This document shows, piece after piece, positions 45,901-57,649 of a DNA stretch of 64,000 nt (position 1 is its first letter; every line of letters begins with the position of its first letter). The notes beneath the pieces are model-generated. The model saw only the letters and a program-made list of their open reading frames with translations, was not told where the DNA came from and did not search any database. The position numbers were made by a program, and so were the translations under genes. Source of the stretch: Oxytricha trifallax (taxonomy: Eukaryota > Ciliophora > Spirotrichea > Sporadotrichida > Oxytrichidae); assembly GCA_000711775.1 (NCBI GenBank), contig ARYC01019938.1, forward strand, positions 1 to 64,000, in the 5' to 3' direction.

Positions 45901-48900
45901 AAAAAGATTGAATAGAGACAAGGAGATAAAAATCGTTTCAGGTATCTCAACTTATATTTCAATAAATGTATATTGTTATACTCACGTAATATATCTTCGA
46001 TCCTTCTCCTTATTGCATTATAAAATCAAGACTACCTAACAAATAAAATGACCTTATTTCATATTTAAAGAATTTACTAGTTTTTAATACAAGTACGATA
46101 AAAGAATAATTGATATCATAAGCATTCAGTTACTCCAATTAAATTGCAAAGCTTTTAATGATATTTTAGTGGCAATTCCTTCAACTTTGAAAATGAAGTA
46201 AATAAGTTAATAGTCACTAAGTAGCTGAGTTATAAAGTTTAATTGCTTTTCATGTAATGAAAAAGAAATATTGATGAAAGAATTACGCCAACGCATTTTA
46301 AGCAAATTATTGTCTTAAATCTCAATCTTAATAAAAGTTTAAATCATAACTTTGCAAAAATTGACATAGTTCCCGTCGGCAGATTTGAAAACGCAAAGAT
46401 AAAGCATTGTAGAGAAAGTAAATTCTATTGAGGCTTGACGATTCAATTTAGCCGAATCATAGTCTTAGCCTCGAAATCTTAATTTCAAGTTGCACCATTA
46501 ACTAAATTCAAATCTCAAAATTGACAAGATTTGCTTACTTTTAGAAATCTTTTCAATCGAACGATATAAGAGTATAATTGAGAATTTTCTTTAAATGAGT
46601 TCAAGACCCCTTTTATGCCTATGACGAAAAGAGAAATGTGGCTATTCTATAAAAAGATACATAGAACTTAGCTTATTTAATTTTATGCATACGAGATGAT
46701 TTTAGTACTATGTGAATGTAAAAGCAAATTTAACAGAGCTCTTATTCGAGCAGTTTTGAGATTTAATACAGGCAGGTTCTTCAAATTATCAAACAAGTAA
46801 ATGAACGTTCCTCGTATCTTAATATCTATGACAACTTTGTTACTTAGAAATGAAAACATTTAATTAAATTGGCTCAGGTATATATGACTGACTGCTTGAC
46901 TGCACGCACGCACAATTTACTTTCAATAATCTTTAGAGAGGGGTTAAAGCCACTTGGAAATGAAAGATTGAATAGAGACAAGGAGATAAAAATCGTTTCA
47001 GGTATCTCAACTTATATTTCAATAAATGTATATTGTTATACTCACGTAATATATCTTCGATCCTTCTCCTTATTGCATTATAAAATCAAGACTACCTAAC
47101 AAATAAAATGACCTTATTTCATATTTAAAGAAATTTACTAGTTTTTAATACAAGTACGGTAAAAGAATAATTGATATCATAAGCATTCAGTTACTCCAAT
47201 TAAATTGCAAAGGTTTAAATGATATTTTAGTGGCAATTCCTTCAACTTTGAAAATGAAGGAAATAAGTTAATAGTCACTAAGTAGCTGAGTTACAAAGTT
47301 TAATTGCTTTTCATGTGATGAAAAGAAATATTGATGAAAGAATTACGCCTACGCATTTTAAGCAAATTATTGTCTTAAATCTCATTCTTAATAAAAGTTT
47401 AAATCACAACTTTGCAAGAATTGACATAGTTCCCGTCGGCAGATTTGAAAACGCAAAGATAAAGCATTGTAGAGAAAGTAAATTCTATTGAGGTTTGACG
47501 ATTCAATTTAGCCGAATCATAGTCATAGCCTCGAAATCTTAATTTCATGTTGCACTATTAACTAAATTCAAATCTCATAATTTACAAGAATTGCTTACTT
47601 TTAGAAATCTTAAAAATCGAACGATATAAGAATATAATTAAGAATTTTCTTTAAATGAGTTCAAGACTCCTTTTATACCTATGACGAAAAGAGAAATGTG
47701 GCTATTCTATAAAAAGATACAAAGAACTTAGCTTATTTAATTTTATGCATACGAGATGATATTAGTACTATGTGAATGTAAAAGCAAATTTAACAGAGCT
47801 CTTATACGAGCAGTTTTGAGATTTAATACAGGCAGGTTCTTCAAATTATCAAACAAGAAAATGAACGTCCCTCGTATCTTAATATCTATGACAACTTTGT
47901 TACTTAGAAATGAAAACATTTAACTAAATTGGCTCAGGTATATATGACTGACTGCTTGACTGCACGCACGAACAATTTACTTTCAATAATCTTTAGAGAG
48001 GGGCTAAAGCCACTTCGAAATGAAAGATTGAATAGAGACAAGGAGATAAAAATCGAATCAGGTATCTCAACTTATATTTCAATAAATGTATATTGTTATA
48101 CTCACGAAATATATCTTCGATCCTTCTCCTTATGCCATTATAAAATCAAGACTACCTAACAAGTAAAATGACCTTATTTCATATTTAAAGAATTTACTAG
48201 TTTTTAATACAAGTACGGTAAAAGAATAATTGATATCATAAGCATTCAGTTACTCCAATTAAATTGCAAAAGTTTAAATGATATTTTAGTGGCAATTCCT
48301 TCAACTTTGAAAATGAAGGAAATAAGTTAATAGTCACTAAGTAGCTGAGTTACAAAGTTTAATTGCTTTTCATATGATGAAAAGAAATATTGATGAAAGA
48401 ATTACGCCAACCCATTTTAAGCAAATTATAGTCTTAAATCTCATTCTTAATAAAAGTTTAAATCACAACTTTGCAAGAATTGAATAGTTCCCGTCGGCAG
48501 ATTTGAAAACGCAAAGATAAAGCATTGTAGAGAAAGTAAATTCTATTGAGGTTTGACGATTCAATTTAGCCGAATCATAGTCATAGCCTCGAAATCTTAA
48601 TTTCATGTTGCACTATTAACTAAATTCAAATCTCATAATTTACAAGAATTGCTTACTTTTAGAAATCTTAAAAATCGAACGATATAAGAATATAATTAAG
48701 AATTTTCTTTAAATGAGTTCAAGACTCCTTTTATACCTATGACGAAAAGAGAAATGTGGCTATTCTATAAAAAGATACAAAGAACTTAGCTTATTTAATT
48801 TTATGCATACGAGATGATATCAGTACTATGTGAATATAAAAGCAAATTTAACAGAGCTCTTATACGAGCAGTTTTGAGATTTAATACAGGCAGGTTCTTC

Positions 48901-49332
48901 AAGTTATCAAACAAGAAAATGACTTCCCTCGTATCTTAATATCTTTGACAACTTTGTTACTTAGCAATGAAAACATTTAACTAAATTGGCTCAGGTATAT
49001 ATGAATGACTGCTTGACTGCACGCACGAACAATTTACTTTCAATAATCTTTAGAGAGGGGCTAAAGCCACTTCGAAATGAAAGATTGAATAGAGACAAGG
49101 AGATAAAAATCGAATCAGGTATCTCAACTTATATTTCAATAAATGTATATTGTTATACTCACGAAATATATCTTCGATCCTTCTCCTTATGCCATTATAA
49201 AATCAAGACTACCTAACAAGTAAAATGACCTTATTTCATATTTAAAGAATTTACTAGTTTTTAATACAAGTACGATAAAAGAATAATTGATATCATAAGC
49301 ATTCAGTTAGTCAGTCCAATTAAATTGAAAAG
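42938..49332. repeat. ~1.06 kb tandem satellite, block B
   Basis: Same family and orientation as block A. The anchor TTCAATAAATGTATATTGTT occurs at 43,818, 44,881, 45,958, 47,018, 48,078 and 49,135 (periods 1,063, 1,077, 1,060, 1,060, 1,057), about six copies. Differences between copies are few and mosaic (for example ACTACGAGTTGAT versus ACGAGATGAT), as expected from unequal exchange. The (GCAC)n patch varies between two and five repeats. The recurring 76-codon frame begins at TTG, not ATG, and is not a gene. Confidence 0.95.
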
Positions 49333-49679
49333 ATTGCAATAATTAAAGTCTTAATTTATTTTAATAAATTTTAAAATATAAATTTTATTTCCTTAATGGA
49401 GGACAGATATATAAAAATCAGATGGAAGTCTGCATTTAATTCATCGGTAAATCTTTTTTAATGCTATCTTTTTGTAATAGGCAACTGATTAAAACGAGCA
49501 GATATGATAATCAAGAACAAAAAAAATAAATATAATCTTCAAAATAATATTGCAGTGTGATAAATTTGTAAATTAATTGCGTTTAATAAATTCATGTTAG
49601 ACTAGTGATTCTCCAGAAAGAGATAGTAAATAAAAATAATCAGTGTTTAAACAGGGTTTGATAATTGACGCAGTAAATC

Positions 49680-50535
49680 GCTCTTTCAAAATGGTCTTTG
49701 TTAACAAATCAGACTCTTATATATATATTTTGAACGAGTATCTTCACTTTCTCGAACTCCTCGTCCAGAGTTAAGTAAATATGGTTCAGATTAACAAATT
49801 CCCACCAAATAAATATTTTCTAAAAGGCTTTCAATTGCTACATTAAGTAATTCTTAATCACGAGTTAGAAATCAATTTATTGGAAGTACCCTCCCATAAT
49901 CGGATAGTGCCTCAGGAAATTAAACTTGTTGGGATTTCAATCTTTCTCAGACTCTTTCCAATTTTAATAAGAAAAGATACTTACTTTCTAGCGACATTAA
50001 AACATCGGAAGAATTAAAATATTCTAAAAAGTATTCAGTAATACAAGAAAACATGTAAAGTAACATATTAAATACGACATAATCAAACAATAATACCGGA
50101 ATCAGTTTTTAAAAATAAAAAGTGGACTTGCTCCCAAGAGCCCAGCCAAAGAAAAATTAAGATTACAGCAGGAAAGTGTAATGAATGGTATACTAAGTTA
50201 TAATGGTATTAAAAACCAAATAACTTATTAGATAATTTGCATTGAAAGGATGTTAAACTAACGCAAAATATTAAAGAATAAATTTAATCATAGGATAAGA
50301 AATCAAATTTTTAATTCACTAAGAAATTAAAATAGTGATTACAAAATTAAATTTAGTTCACTGTAGTTTATTATTGAGAATTAAGGAAGTAATGAATATA
50401 TTATTGACCTTAGCTTATAGAAAATCAAATTTAATTCAAATTATGTTAGTTTGATAATTTATTAAAATAGCAAATTATATATCATAAGTTCAATTCATTT
50501 TAAATAATAAAACGTAAGAAAAGGAATAATGAATT
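49680..50535 (+). CDS. uncharacterised S/N/Q-rich protein
   Basis: From ~49,690 a frame reads ERVSSLSRTPRPELSKYGSD, QRLSIATLSNSQ-like KRLSIATLSNSQSRVRNQFI, GSTLPQSDSASGNQTCWDFN, LSQTLSNFNKKRYLLSSDIK, TSEELKYSKKYSVIQENM. After a one-base frame change in an A-run near 50,115 it continues KSGLAPKSPAKEKLRLQQES, VMNGILSYNGIKNQ. Beyond ~50,250 it is too AT-rich to judge, though no TGA occurs for some distance. No ATG at the left edge: an in-frame TGA lies just upstream, so a first block is probably elsewhere. Disordered and phospho-site-like; no family recognised. It starts 350 bp after the satellite. Confidence 0.5.
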
Positions 50536-51904
50536 GATTGATTTGTATCTTTAGAAATAATTATTAAAGGTTATTTAACCATTTAAAAATACTTATATTT
50601 TAAAAGTAGTAACAAAACTAAATAAAGATTATAAAAATAAATAGGAGGATGTTTTTTCACAAAAAGTTCCCTTGATGGTATAGAATTCCACCCAAAACAG
50701 TTAATTTAGCACTTTTTTATTATAATAAGAAGCAAATTATAATCTTGCGTTTTAGAGTATTGATTCCTAGTTTTAAAGAAGAGTATATAGAAAGGAAAAT
50801 TAATCAAGATAAACATTCATTTGTATTGCAGAAAACCCAAAAAAAGCATTATTGAAGATGAAAATAGAACAAAAATGACAAAAAATTTAGAAATGAAATC
50901 ATAAATATTTTGAATTACATTTTGATCAATCATTTTATTTCGGATTACATTAGAAATATGTAGTTATTACATTTATATTATTTATTAAATACTAAACATT
51001 AGGATTTATAGAAATACATTTTACAAAAACTGTCATTATTTTTAATTGTGTAAATTAATTTATAGGTATTAGAGAGAAAAAATGGATAAATGCGAAATTT
51101 TTATAAATGCTATTACAGTATAAATAGCTCATAGTTTAAAATACTGATTTTAATATTTAATTTTTTCTGTATTCTCGAAGTCGATTGTTATTTGACAGAG
51201 ATCTATTTTTGTATTATAAATCTACAATGAACGTTAGTCCATAATTCTTTTTTTTCAAAGTATGTTAATACAAATTTGATAATCGCTCACTCTACAACAT
51301 AAAACTAAAATATATGAAAATATTTGAAGTATTTTTATTCAGAAGTATGCTGAGTGTCGAAATACTAACAAGTTAGAAATAGAATTAAAGTTAATTGTAC
51401 TTACTACAAATAATTATCATAGAGTCTTTTTAATCAGAGAGGTTCTATTCTATAGCTATTTTAATTTCCATTTTTAGTTTAATTATGATTATTCTAAATA
51501 CTTTACGTTAATTTATGAATTTAAACAACTTTTTAAATTTGAAGATTTATGATCGATACTGAATTTGATAAGATCTAAGACTAATTTGAAATAAAAATTT
51601 AGATAAATTGAAATAATATTGAGAATGTTTTTTATCCAAGTTCTGGAGGATTTTAAGATCTATAAGCTTTGATCTTAAAATACAAGACAAAAATAGAAAA
51701 TTAAAAAATTTAGTTAATTAAAAGATTGATAATCAAAATTTAATAAAATTAAACAATAATTATCCAGATAATACAATAGATACAATATTTTTGACATGAA
51801 TTGTTTAATAAAATGGTAATTTTATTTTATTTAGAAGAAATATAAATGGCTTCTTTTAATTAATTGATTTTAATAATTTTCCTTTTAAAATTAACAATAC
51901 AAAT
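50536..51904. other. AT-rich interval, no gene seen
   Basis: No convincing coding frame, RNA or repeat. Confidence 0.4.
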
Positions 51905-52922
51905 ATTTGTAAATAAACTTGTCTTGAGAAGATTCTATATATCTGAGAACAATCCTTGATTGCCTTATCTTCCTAATGTTCCAAATATAATGACAAAATT
52001 ATTTGTTTATTCTAGCTTTTTCTACTTCTGATCTTCTAATTTTATGCATTTATTCATGAATATAAATATCTTCAGTCATTAGTTTCGAGTAAGGATTATA
52101 CAAGTAAAATTTCATGTGAGGATTTTTTATCATTGTGCTCTCTATATGGAATCTACCGTCTCTTATAAAAATCACTTATTCTTTCTTATGATATGCTGAC
52201 TATGGGAAGCGCTGGTGAAGTACAACCAAGGACTTCCACTCCAGATCTTGGCTTTGTTTGAGGGATTTTAATATTTGTAAAATTATGGGGTTTTTTTCAA
52301 GTTAAGTCTTTGCTATGAAGATAGTCTTATTAAATTGAGTCGTCCCATCAAAAAAATGAAGTCTTTAGGTTTGAAATTAAAGGCTATAGTATCTATAAAG
52401 TTATTTATATCTATTTGGATCTCTACAAATACATACGGAGCATTTTTTTATGCTCAAATGTTGAATTTGTACTAGACAACTGTGACCGTAATGTACTATG
52501 AAGTCACAATCTTATGCTTTAGAAGCTAAGTCATCTACACAGCATGCTCTTTAAGTAACATCACCTAAAATTAAAATTTCTATATATTCTCTACCTTCAC
52601 TTATACAAAATTTGGTAATGATGTATGCAATTAGAGTAGCGAAAAGTAGTAGACCTTCAGGAAATAAAAGTGAAACATCAAACATTTTTTTCTTGGATAT
52701 AGCCTTTGCTTCTAATATTCTAGCAATAGTTTTTATATTTTAAAGGAGTAATTTTAGGGTAAAATAGAGCATGCACTGTTAAGTTTTGTTAAAACCACTT
52801 CAAATTCTTATAGCTTTATTCAAAAAGATTCGGTTAGACAGATGGACCCTTAAATATCTTTCTTGGCTATTTATGTATTATAGAAAGTCTGTCGTTTCTT
52901 ATTTATTTAAGTTATCCTCCAT
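51905..52922 (-). CDS. DPH1: diphthamide biosynthesis protein 1, lacking the C-terminal part
   Basis: DPH1 with DPH2 transfers a 3-amino-3-carboxypropyl group from S-adenosylmethionine to a histidine of EF2, using a [4Fe-4S] cluster. ATG at 52,922. Family motifs in order: LPQNYSFKI (LPxNYNFEI), PEGLLLFA, GDVTQRACCVDDLA (GDVTYGACCVDD, first cluster Cys), DFIVHYGHSCLV, YVFVEIQID, GTTQFNKT (STIQFVST), EVLGCTSPALP (GEILGCTSP, second Cys), DGRFHIEST, NPYSKL, GTLGRQGN. About 320 residues are covered; the last ~80, with the CPRLSIDWG segment and third Cys, are not found downstream. Several one-base frame changes (near 52,770, 52,470, 52,220, 52,000). Head to head with RPC6. Confidence 0.9.
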
Positions 52923-53031
52923 GTTTATTTATTTATAAAAGTATAATTTAATATATTATAAGTGGTCTTATTAAATATAAAATTTAACCAGAGCAATTAA
53001 TTATATAATATAAAAAAAAGGCTGATAAAAA
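52923..53031. promoter_or_regulatory. 109-bp divergent promoter of DPH1 and RPC6
   Basis: The two ATGs face away from each other with only 109 bp of AT-rich DNA between them. This is short even for hypotrich nanochromosomes and suggests a shared promoter. Confidence 0.5.
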
Positions 53032-53902
53032 ATGGAAGACTTATATTAAAAAATATTGAACACTTTATAACAAAACCCAAATGGATTAGAAGACTAACTA
53101 CTAACTGTGGCATTGAAAGACGTAGACGAAATTTAAAAATAGAAGACATAAATAAGTTAGTTGAGATCAATAGAGTAGTTTTGTTTTAACTAAAGGAAAG
53201 GGGCAAAATTTAGTGTACAAATATTAAAAGTGAGGAGCAAGCTCATAAACTTAGAGATTTACTACCAAAAGATGTGTTAGTGTATTAAATGATTGAGGAA
53301 TCTGGTGACAAATTTACATAGATATAAGATTTAAAATCAAGCTCACTCCTCAAGGGTTCAACTGAGTCATCTAAACCAAAATACTTAAGAAAATTGAAAA
53401 GAAAGGGTTGATTAAGAAAATCAAGTCTCTTAAATAAAACAACAGATAAGTTTGGATGCTAATTGAAATAGAGCCTTCTATTGATGTAACAGCGGGTCTA
53501 ATGGGTAAGAAAACTTTTATTTAGACTCAATCGAAATTATTTAAGAAAGATTATTGGAGTATCTACGCAAACAAGGCCCAACATCATACAGAGAGCTATC
53601 TTTACACATAAAATAATGTGGAGTCATTCAAAAGGGGGTCAAGAATTTATAGATGAAGATATCAAGCAAATTATTTAAGTGGTGGTTTATGATTAGAAGT
53701 TCGAGCAGATACAGACAGGTCTTGGGAGTATGATTGGAGGAGCAGATAATATCGTTTATAAGTTGAGTAATAATAAGTATCCACACTAAGTTTACTATAC
53801 ACAAATACCATGTGCCAATGCTCTATAAGGAAAGAATGTGGTCCCAACAATTTAATCAATCCTAAATCCTATTAATATATCAATTAATGGTTAAGTATTT
53901 GA
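53032..53902 (+). CDS. RNA polymerase III subunit RPC6 (RPC34/POLR3F)
   Basis: RPC6 belongs to the Pol III-specific trimer needed for initiation. ATG at 53,032: MEDLYQKILNTLQQNPNGLE; a winged-helix region with LVYQMIEESGDKFTQIQDLK and LTPQGFNQVIQTKILKKIEK, KKGLIKKIKSLK (compare TKVLKNLESKKLIKAVKSV); EPSIDVTAG (EPDRSVTGG); EDIKQIIQVVVYDQKFEQI and NIVYKLSNNKYP; then YYTQIPCAN, and in the next frame CSIRKECGPNNLINPKSYQY, INQWLSI, TGA at 53,900-53,902. The last part fits the conserved carboxy-terminal Fe-S cysteine motif (PCxxC...C...WL); one base would join PCAN to CSIRKEC. Another frame change near 53,340. Length fits the family. Confidence 0.9.
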
Positions 53903-54644
53903 TCAATTTCTTAATTAACTTAAAAGAGTCTTTTTACTCTAATCTTCTCTATAGAATTATTAGAAATTAAGAAATTAATTTTTTGCAAATTTTAATTGCT
54001 ATTTTATAATGATTATTTAGCATCTTAAGAATTCACAGTCCTTGAATTCACTATTAAAATTTCTTGTAGGTTATTTCCTGATTTGTTATTATATTATTCT
54101 TATTTCACTTAATTTTGATTTTATTGATTTATCTAAGGAAACAAATTCTCTTTGTTATTGGTAAACTGCTAATTTAGCAAAACTTGCTTTTATGTTAGCT
54201 ATACCCTATCTATCGTATGTTTTGATTACATTTAGCCAATACCCATTTGATATTTTATATTAATATTTTAAAATATTCACTTAAAAAAGCAGTTAGCCTT
54301 CTATTATTTATGAGAAAGAAAACAATTTTTAATAAAACAGAGTCTTTAATTTTTTAGTCTTTAGTAATTATATTCATTAATATTACGTTAAAGGATAAAT
54401 ATTATTAGAATTTACTCAACTTACCAAGATTATCTGCTTCTTAATTTTTAACTAAGCTATTATGTTAAAAATAGGGACAAGATTTCCTTTTTCTCTCACT
54501 CTAATCATATTTTTATATATGCTTTTTTCATTCTATATAAAATAATTACATTAGAAAAATTGAGATATCTTTATCATAATGAAGATATATATTTTACTTT
54601 ATCAATTAAATGAATGATTGTATTTATATTTTAGGTTTTTATTA
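53903..54644. other. AT-rich interval, no gene seen
   Basis: Open in one frame only because TGA is rare in such AT-rich DNA; the composition is not protein-like. Confidence 0.45.
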
Positions 54645-55010
54645 ATGGCAAACTCTTCATCCTCTTATCTTGATGAATTACTTGATTGAAATCCTACTAT
54701 ATTTTTACAATTTGAATCACCTGGTGAATTTTACGAGATACAATTCAAAACTGTATTTTTTCCAATCGTCACCCCTTTATTTTCAAGATATTTTGAATAA
54801 ATATTCATATTAATTTCATTAGGGTCCGAACATGATTACTAGGCTGTGGGATGGTTGTAATATCTGGAATGCTTGAAAATACAGAATTTATTTTGTCCAG
54901 ATTCTTTTGATAGTCTGACTGCCTTCTTTTTTATTTTATCTATTACTTCTTTGTGTTACATCTTCAACTATTCAGTTCAATCAATTGTGCTTATTGTGAT
55001 CTTAAAATAA
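54645..55010 (-). CDS. uncharacterised gene block, possibly 3' part of the next gene
   Basis: Minus strand: HKEVIDKIKKKAVRLSKESG, SDPNEINMNIYSKYLENKGV, TIGKNTVLNCIS, SPGDSNCKNIVGFQSSNSSR, QEDEEFAIN. An alternative frame (INSVFSSIPDITTIPQPSNH) is also protein-like for ~30 codons, so a frame change or block edge falls near 54,880. It follows the block at 55,595-56,480 on the same strand after a ~600-bp AT-rich gap and may be its continuation. Confidence 0.45.
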
Positions 55011-55594
55011 AATATATTTTATCTCTATCATTTGCTTCATATTCGAACCTACAAACTCCTTTATAAATTTTATATAATTTTTGAGTAAATATTGTAATTT
55101 TAGGGATAAAGATTTTTTAAGTTGCAACTTTTTATTGCTTTCATTAAAAATAACATGGATTTTTCATGAGAACTATTTTTATATCATTATATTTTAGAAT
55201 TATGTTATAGAACTATAGTTAAAAAATTATATTTATTTACTTTTTCAAGCTATTTATTAGGGGGAAAATCTCCTGCTCACAATTTTGTAAATGAAGTTTC
55301 ATGCTCCAAAGATGTTGTTGAAAAAATATATTTTAGGTAGATTTTCTAAAAGTATTTCTCAAAATCTTTTAATATCAATTATTAACTTATTATTTATATT
55401 TATACATTGAAAATCTTTCTATCCGGGTGATGTTTAAATTTTTTTAAATTAAAAAATCAATTAATGTTAACTTAAACAATTAAAATTAAATAGTTTCTTA
55501 AATATAAAGTGCCAAGAGATATATATATATATAAAGAAAATGGTTTTATAAATAAAATAAATGGTTACCATTATTAAATAAACAAAAATGAATT

Positions 55595-56480
55595 TCTTTG
55601 AAGGGTTCTGGGATTTTAACTGTCACTCATATCATTAAGTCATTTGATAAGAAGTTCAACTTCCTTTTATTTTTCTTCAAACTTTTTAATGATTATCAGC
55701 TAACATTCTATCTTTCAATGTTTGTTCTTAATTTAGGTTTTCAAAAAGTGCTTAGTTGTCCTCTTTTCAATTAGTAAGTCTATCATTTATTTTTAACAAT
55801 TGCTTACTTGATTAGTATTAATTTGCTCCCATGTAAGATTTACTAGTGTTCAATTGATTAATGAAGTTTGATTGTCTTTGAGAATAAATTAAAGAATTTA
55901 TAAACTAATTTTTGTATTAATTCATTTATTGGAAAGATATTAAACCTTTGTAATAATTTATTCTTTCTTTTATTAGAGAAGATCATTTCATTTCATCTTA
56001 TTGTAGTGATGTCTCCTCACTTTCAATATGCATTTCTTTTGCACTTTAAGTTGGTTGTTAAATATTAATATTGATTTGTTACTTCTGGTAATTATATTTT
56101 GAATACTCAAAGACTTTATTGCATTAATCTAAATTGGGAAAATTCCCTAAAATCTATGAATCATCAATATATGAGCTTATAAAATTTTCATTTTAACGAT
56201 ATTCTTCATCCTAACTTTCTTCATTAATACTTTGATAATTATTCTAATTGTAGCTTAAATATTTATGTGCTGCTACTTTTTTGTTAGTTCAATTAGTTCC
56301 TGCAGCCGCCACAATTATTAAAAATTTCAACAGGTAGATTTATGTAAAATTATGTTCCTGAAAGGCATCCATTTTCTGAGTAGATAGGAGAAGCTTCAAA
56401 ATATTGAAGTTCTTGGCCGCTAGGTAACTGTTTTGAATCGACCTTTTCTATAAGAAGAGAGATTTTAATTTTACAATTTT
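55595..56480 (-). CDS. uncharacterised coiled-coil/Q-rich gene block
   Basis: Minus strand, starting after a TTATAG acceptor-like site at ~56,447: EKVDSKQLPSGQELQYFEAS, PIYSENGCLSGTQFYINLPV, EIFNNCGGCRNQ; then in the next frame HKYLSYNQNNYQSINEESQD, EEYRQNENFISSYIDDSQIL, NFPNLDQCNKVFEYSKYNYQ, EMHIESEETSLQQDEMK with TGA near 55,985. Further on, a helical stretch KINDRLTN, KEDNQALFENLNQEQTLKDR and KEVELLIK, LNDMSDSQNPRTLQRNS. In-frame TGAs between these suggest short introns, IESs or slips. No family recognised. Confidence 0.55.
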
Positions 56481-56992
56481 AAATTACTATTATTGATAAA
56501 ATACAAAAATTAGGAAAAATAAATTCAAAATAAATAATAACAGTGATTAAAATGAAAAAACTTAGCAGATTTATTATAAACTCCTTAATTTGCTAAATAA
56601 TGCGAAAAAAATATACATTTATGCACAATGGAATACTAACTGTACTTCATATAAGTTTGTGAAAATTAATTTAAACTTAATTTCCTAAAAAGTTCTGTTT
56701 TCGTGAACAACTATTTTGTTGGTTATTATAAGTTATGGACTAAGATTATTGAAAAAGTTCCCTTACTTGGAAAATAGGTGTCTCTCCCTAAAATAAATTA
56801 ACACGCTTCCTATTTTGGAGAATATACTCAATTACTCGCGATATTTATCTAAAGAGATAGTTTATTTAAGAGAAATAATTTCTAAAATTATGAATGAATG
56901 CAATAAGAATGATAAATTATGAATAAATTAGAAAAAAATGAGAAATATTTACTTTATTTTCAGAGAGGTTTGTGCCATCTGATATCCATTTT

Positions 56993-57629
56993 GGGGGGGT
57001 ACCTGTCTCACCACCACACTTTTTATATAAAATATTTTTATTAATATAATTCATAGTCCTGGTCAAATTTTTGCTTTAATTACACGAATAAGATAATAAG
57101 AATAATAATTAGCAACTTTTAAGAATAGTAAAGTTACAAATAAAAGTACTTTTGTAGTAAATTTCATGTTAGTTTCACATGAATCCTATCACAAAAAGTT
57201 ACAATCTTCTTTGCATTTAATTATTAAATTAAACAGCGTTTTCTACTTTTTGAATTCAATTTGTTCTTTATTAAGGATTAAACTTGGTCATTTTAAATAA
57301 AATCAAGTTTAATTAATACATTAATAGGTAATTAATCAAGTTTAATCCTTAATAAAGAACAAATTGAATTCAAAAAGTAGAAAACGCTGTTTAATTTAAT
57401 AATTAAATGCAAAGAAGATTGCAACTTTTTGTGATAGGATTCATGTGAAACTAACATGAAATTTACTACAAAAGTACTTTTATTTGTAACTTTACTATTC
57501 TTAAAAGTTGCTAATTATTATTCTTATTATCTTATTCGTGTAATTAAAGCAAAAATTTGACCAGGACTATGAATTATATTAATAAAAATATTTTATATAA
57601 AAAGTGTGGTGGTGAGACAGTTACCGCCC
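56993..57629. mobile_element. 637-bp foldback with 8-bp target duplication
   Basis: ~300-bp inverted arms around a ~45-bp loop. The tips GGGGGGGTACCTGTCTCACC and GGGCGGTAACTGTCTCACC face outwards; TCCATTTT is repeated exactly at 56,985-56,992 and 57,630-57,637. No coding frame. Its ends differ from the foldback at 21,934, but the 8-bp duplication is the same size, so both may use the same class of transposase. Confidence 0.92.
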
Positions 57630-57649
57630 TCCATTTTTAATTTAATAAT

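Noticed and set aside
44732-49216. A 76-codon open frame repeated in every satellite unit of block B.
   Set aside because: It begins at TTG, crosses the variable (GCAC)n patch, is not shared by block A, and recurs only because the repeat does.
53671-53859. Minus-strand 62-codon frame.
   Set aside because: Lies opposite the conserved RPC6 carboxy-terminal region.
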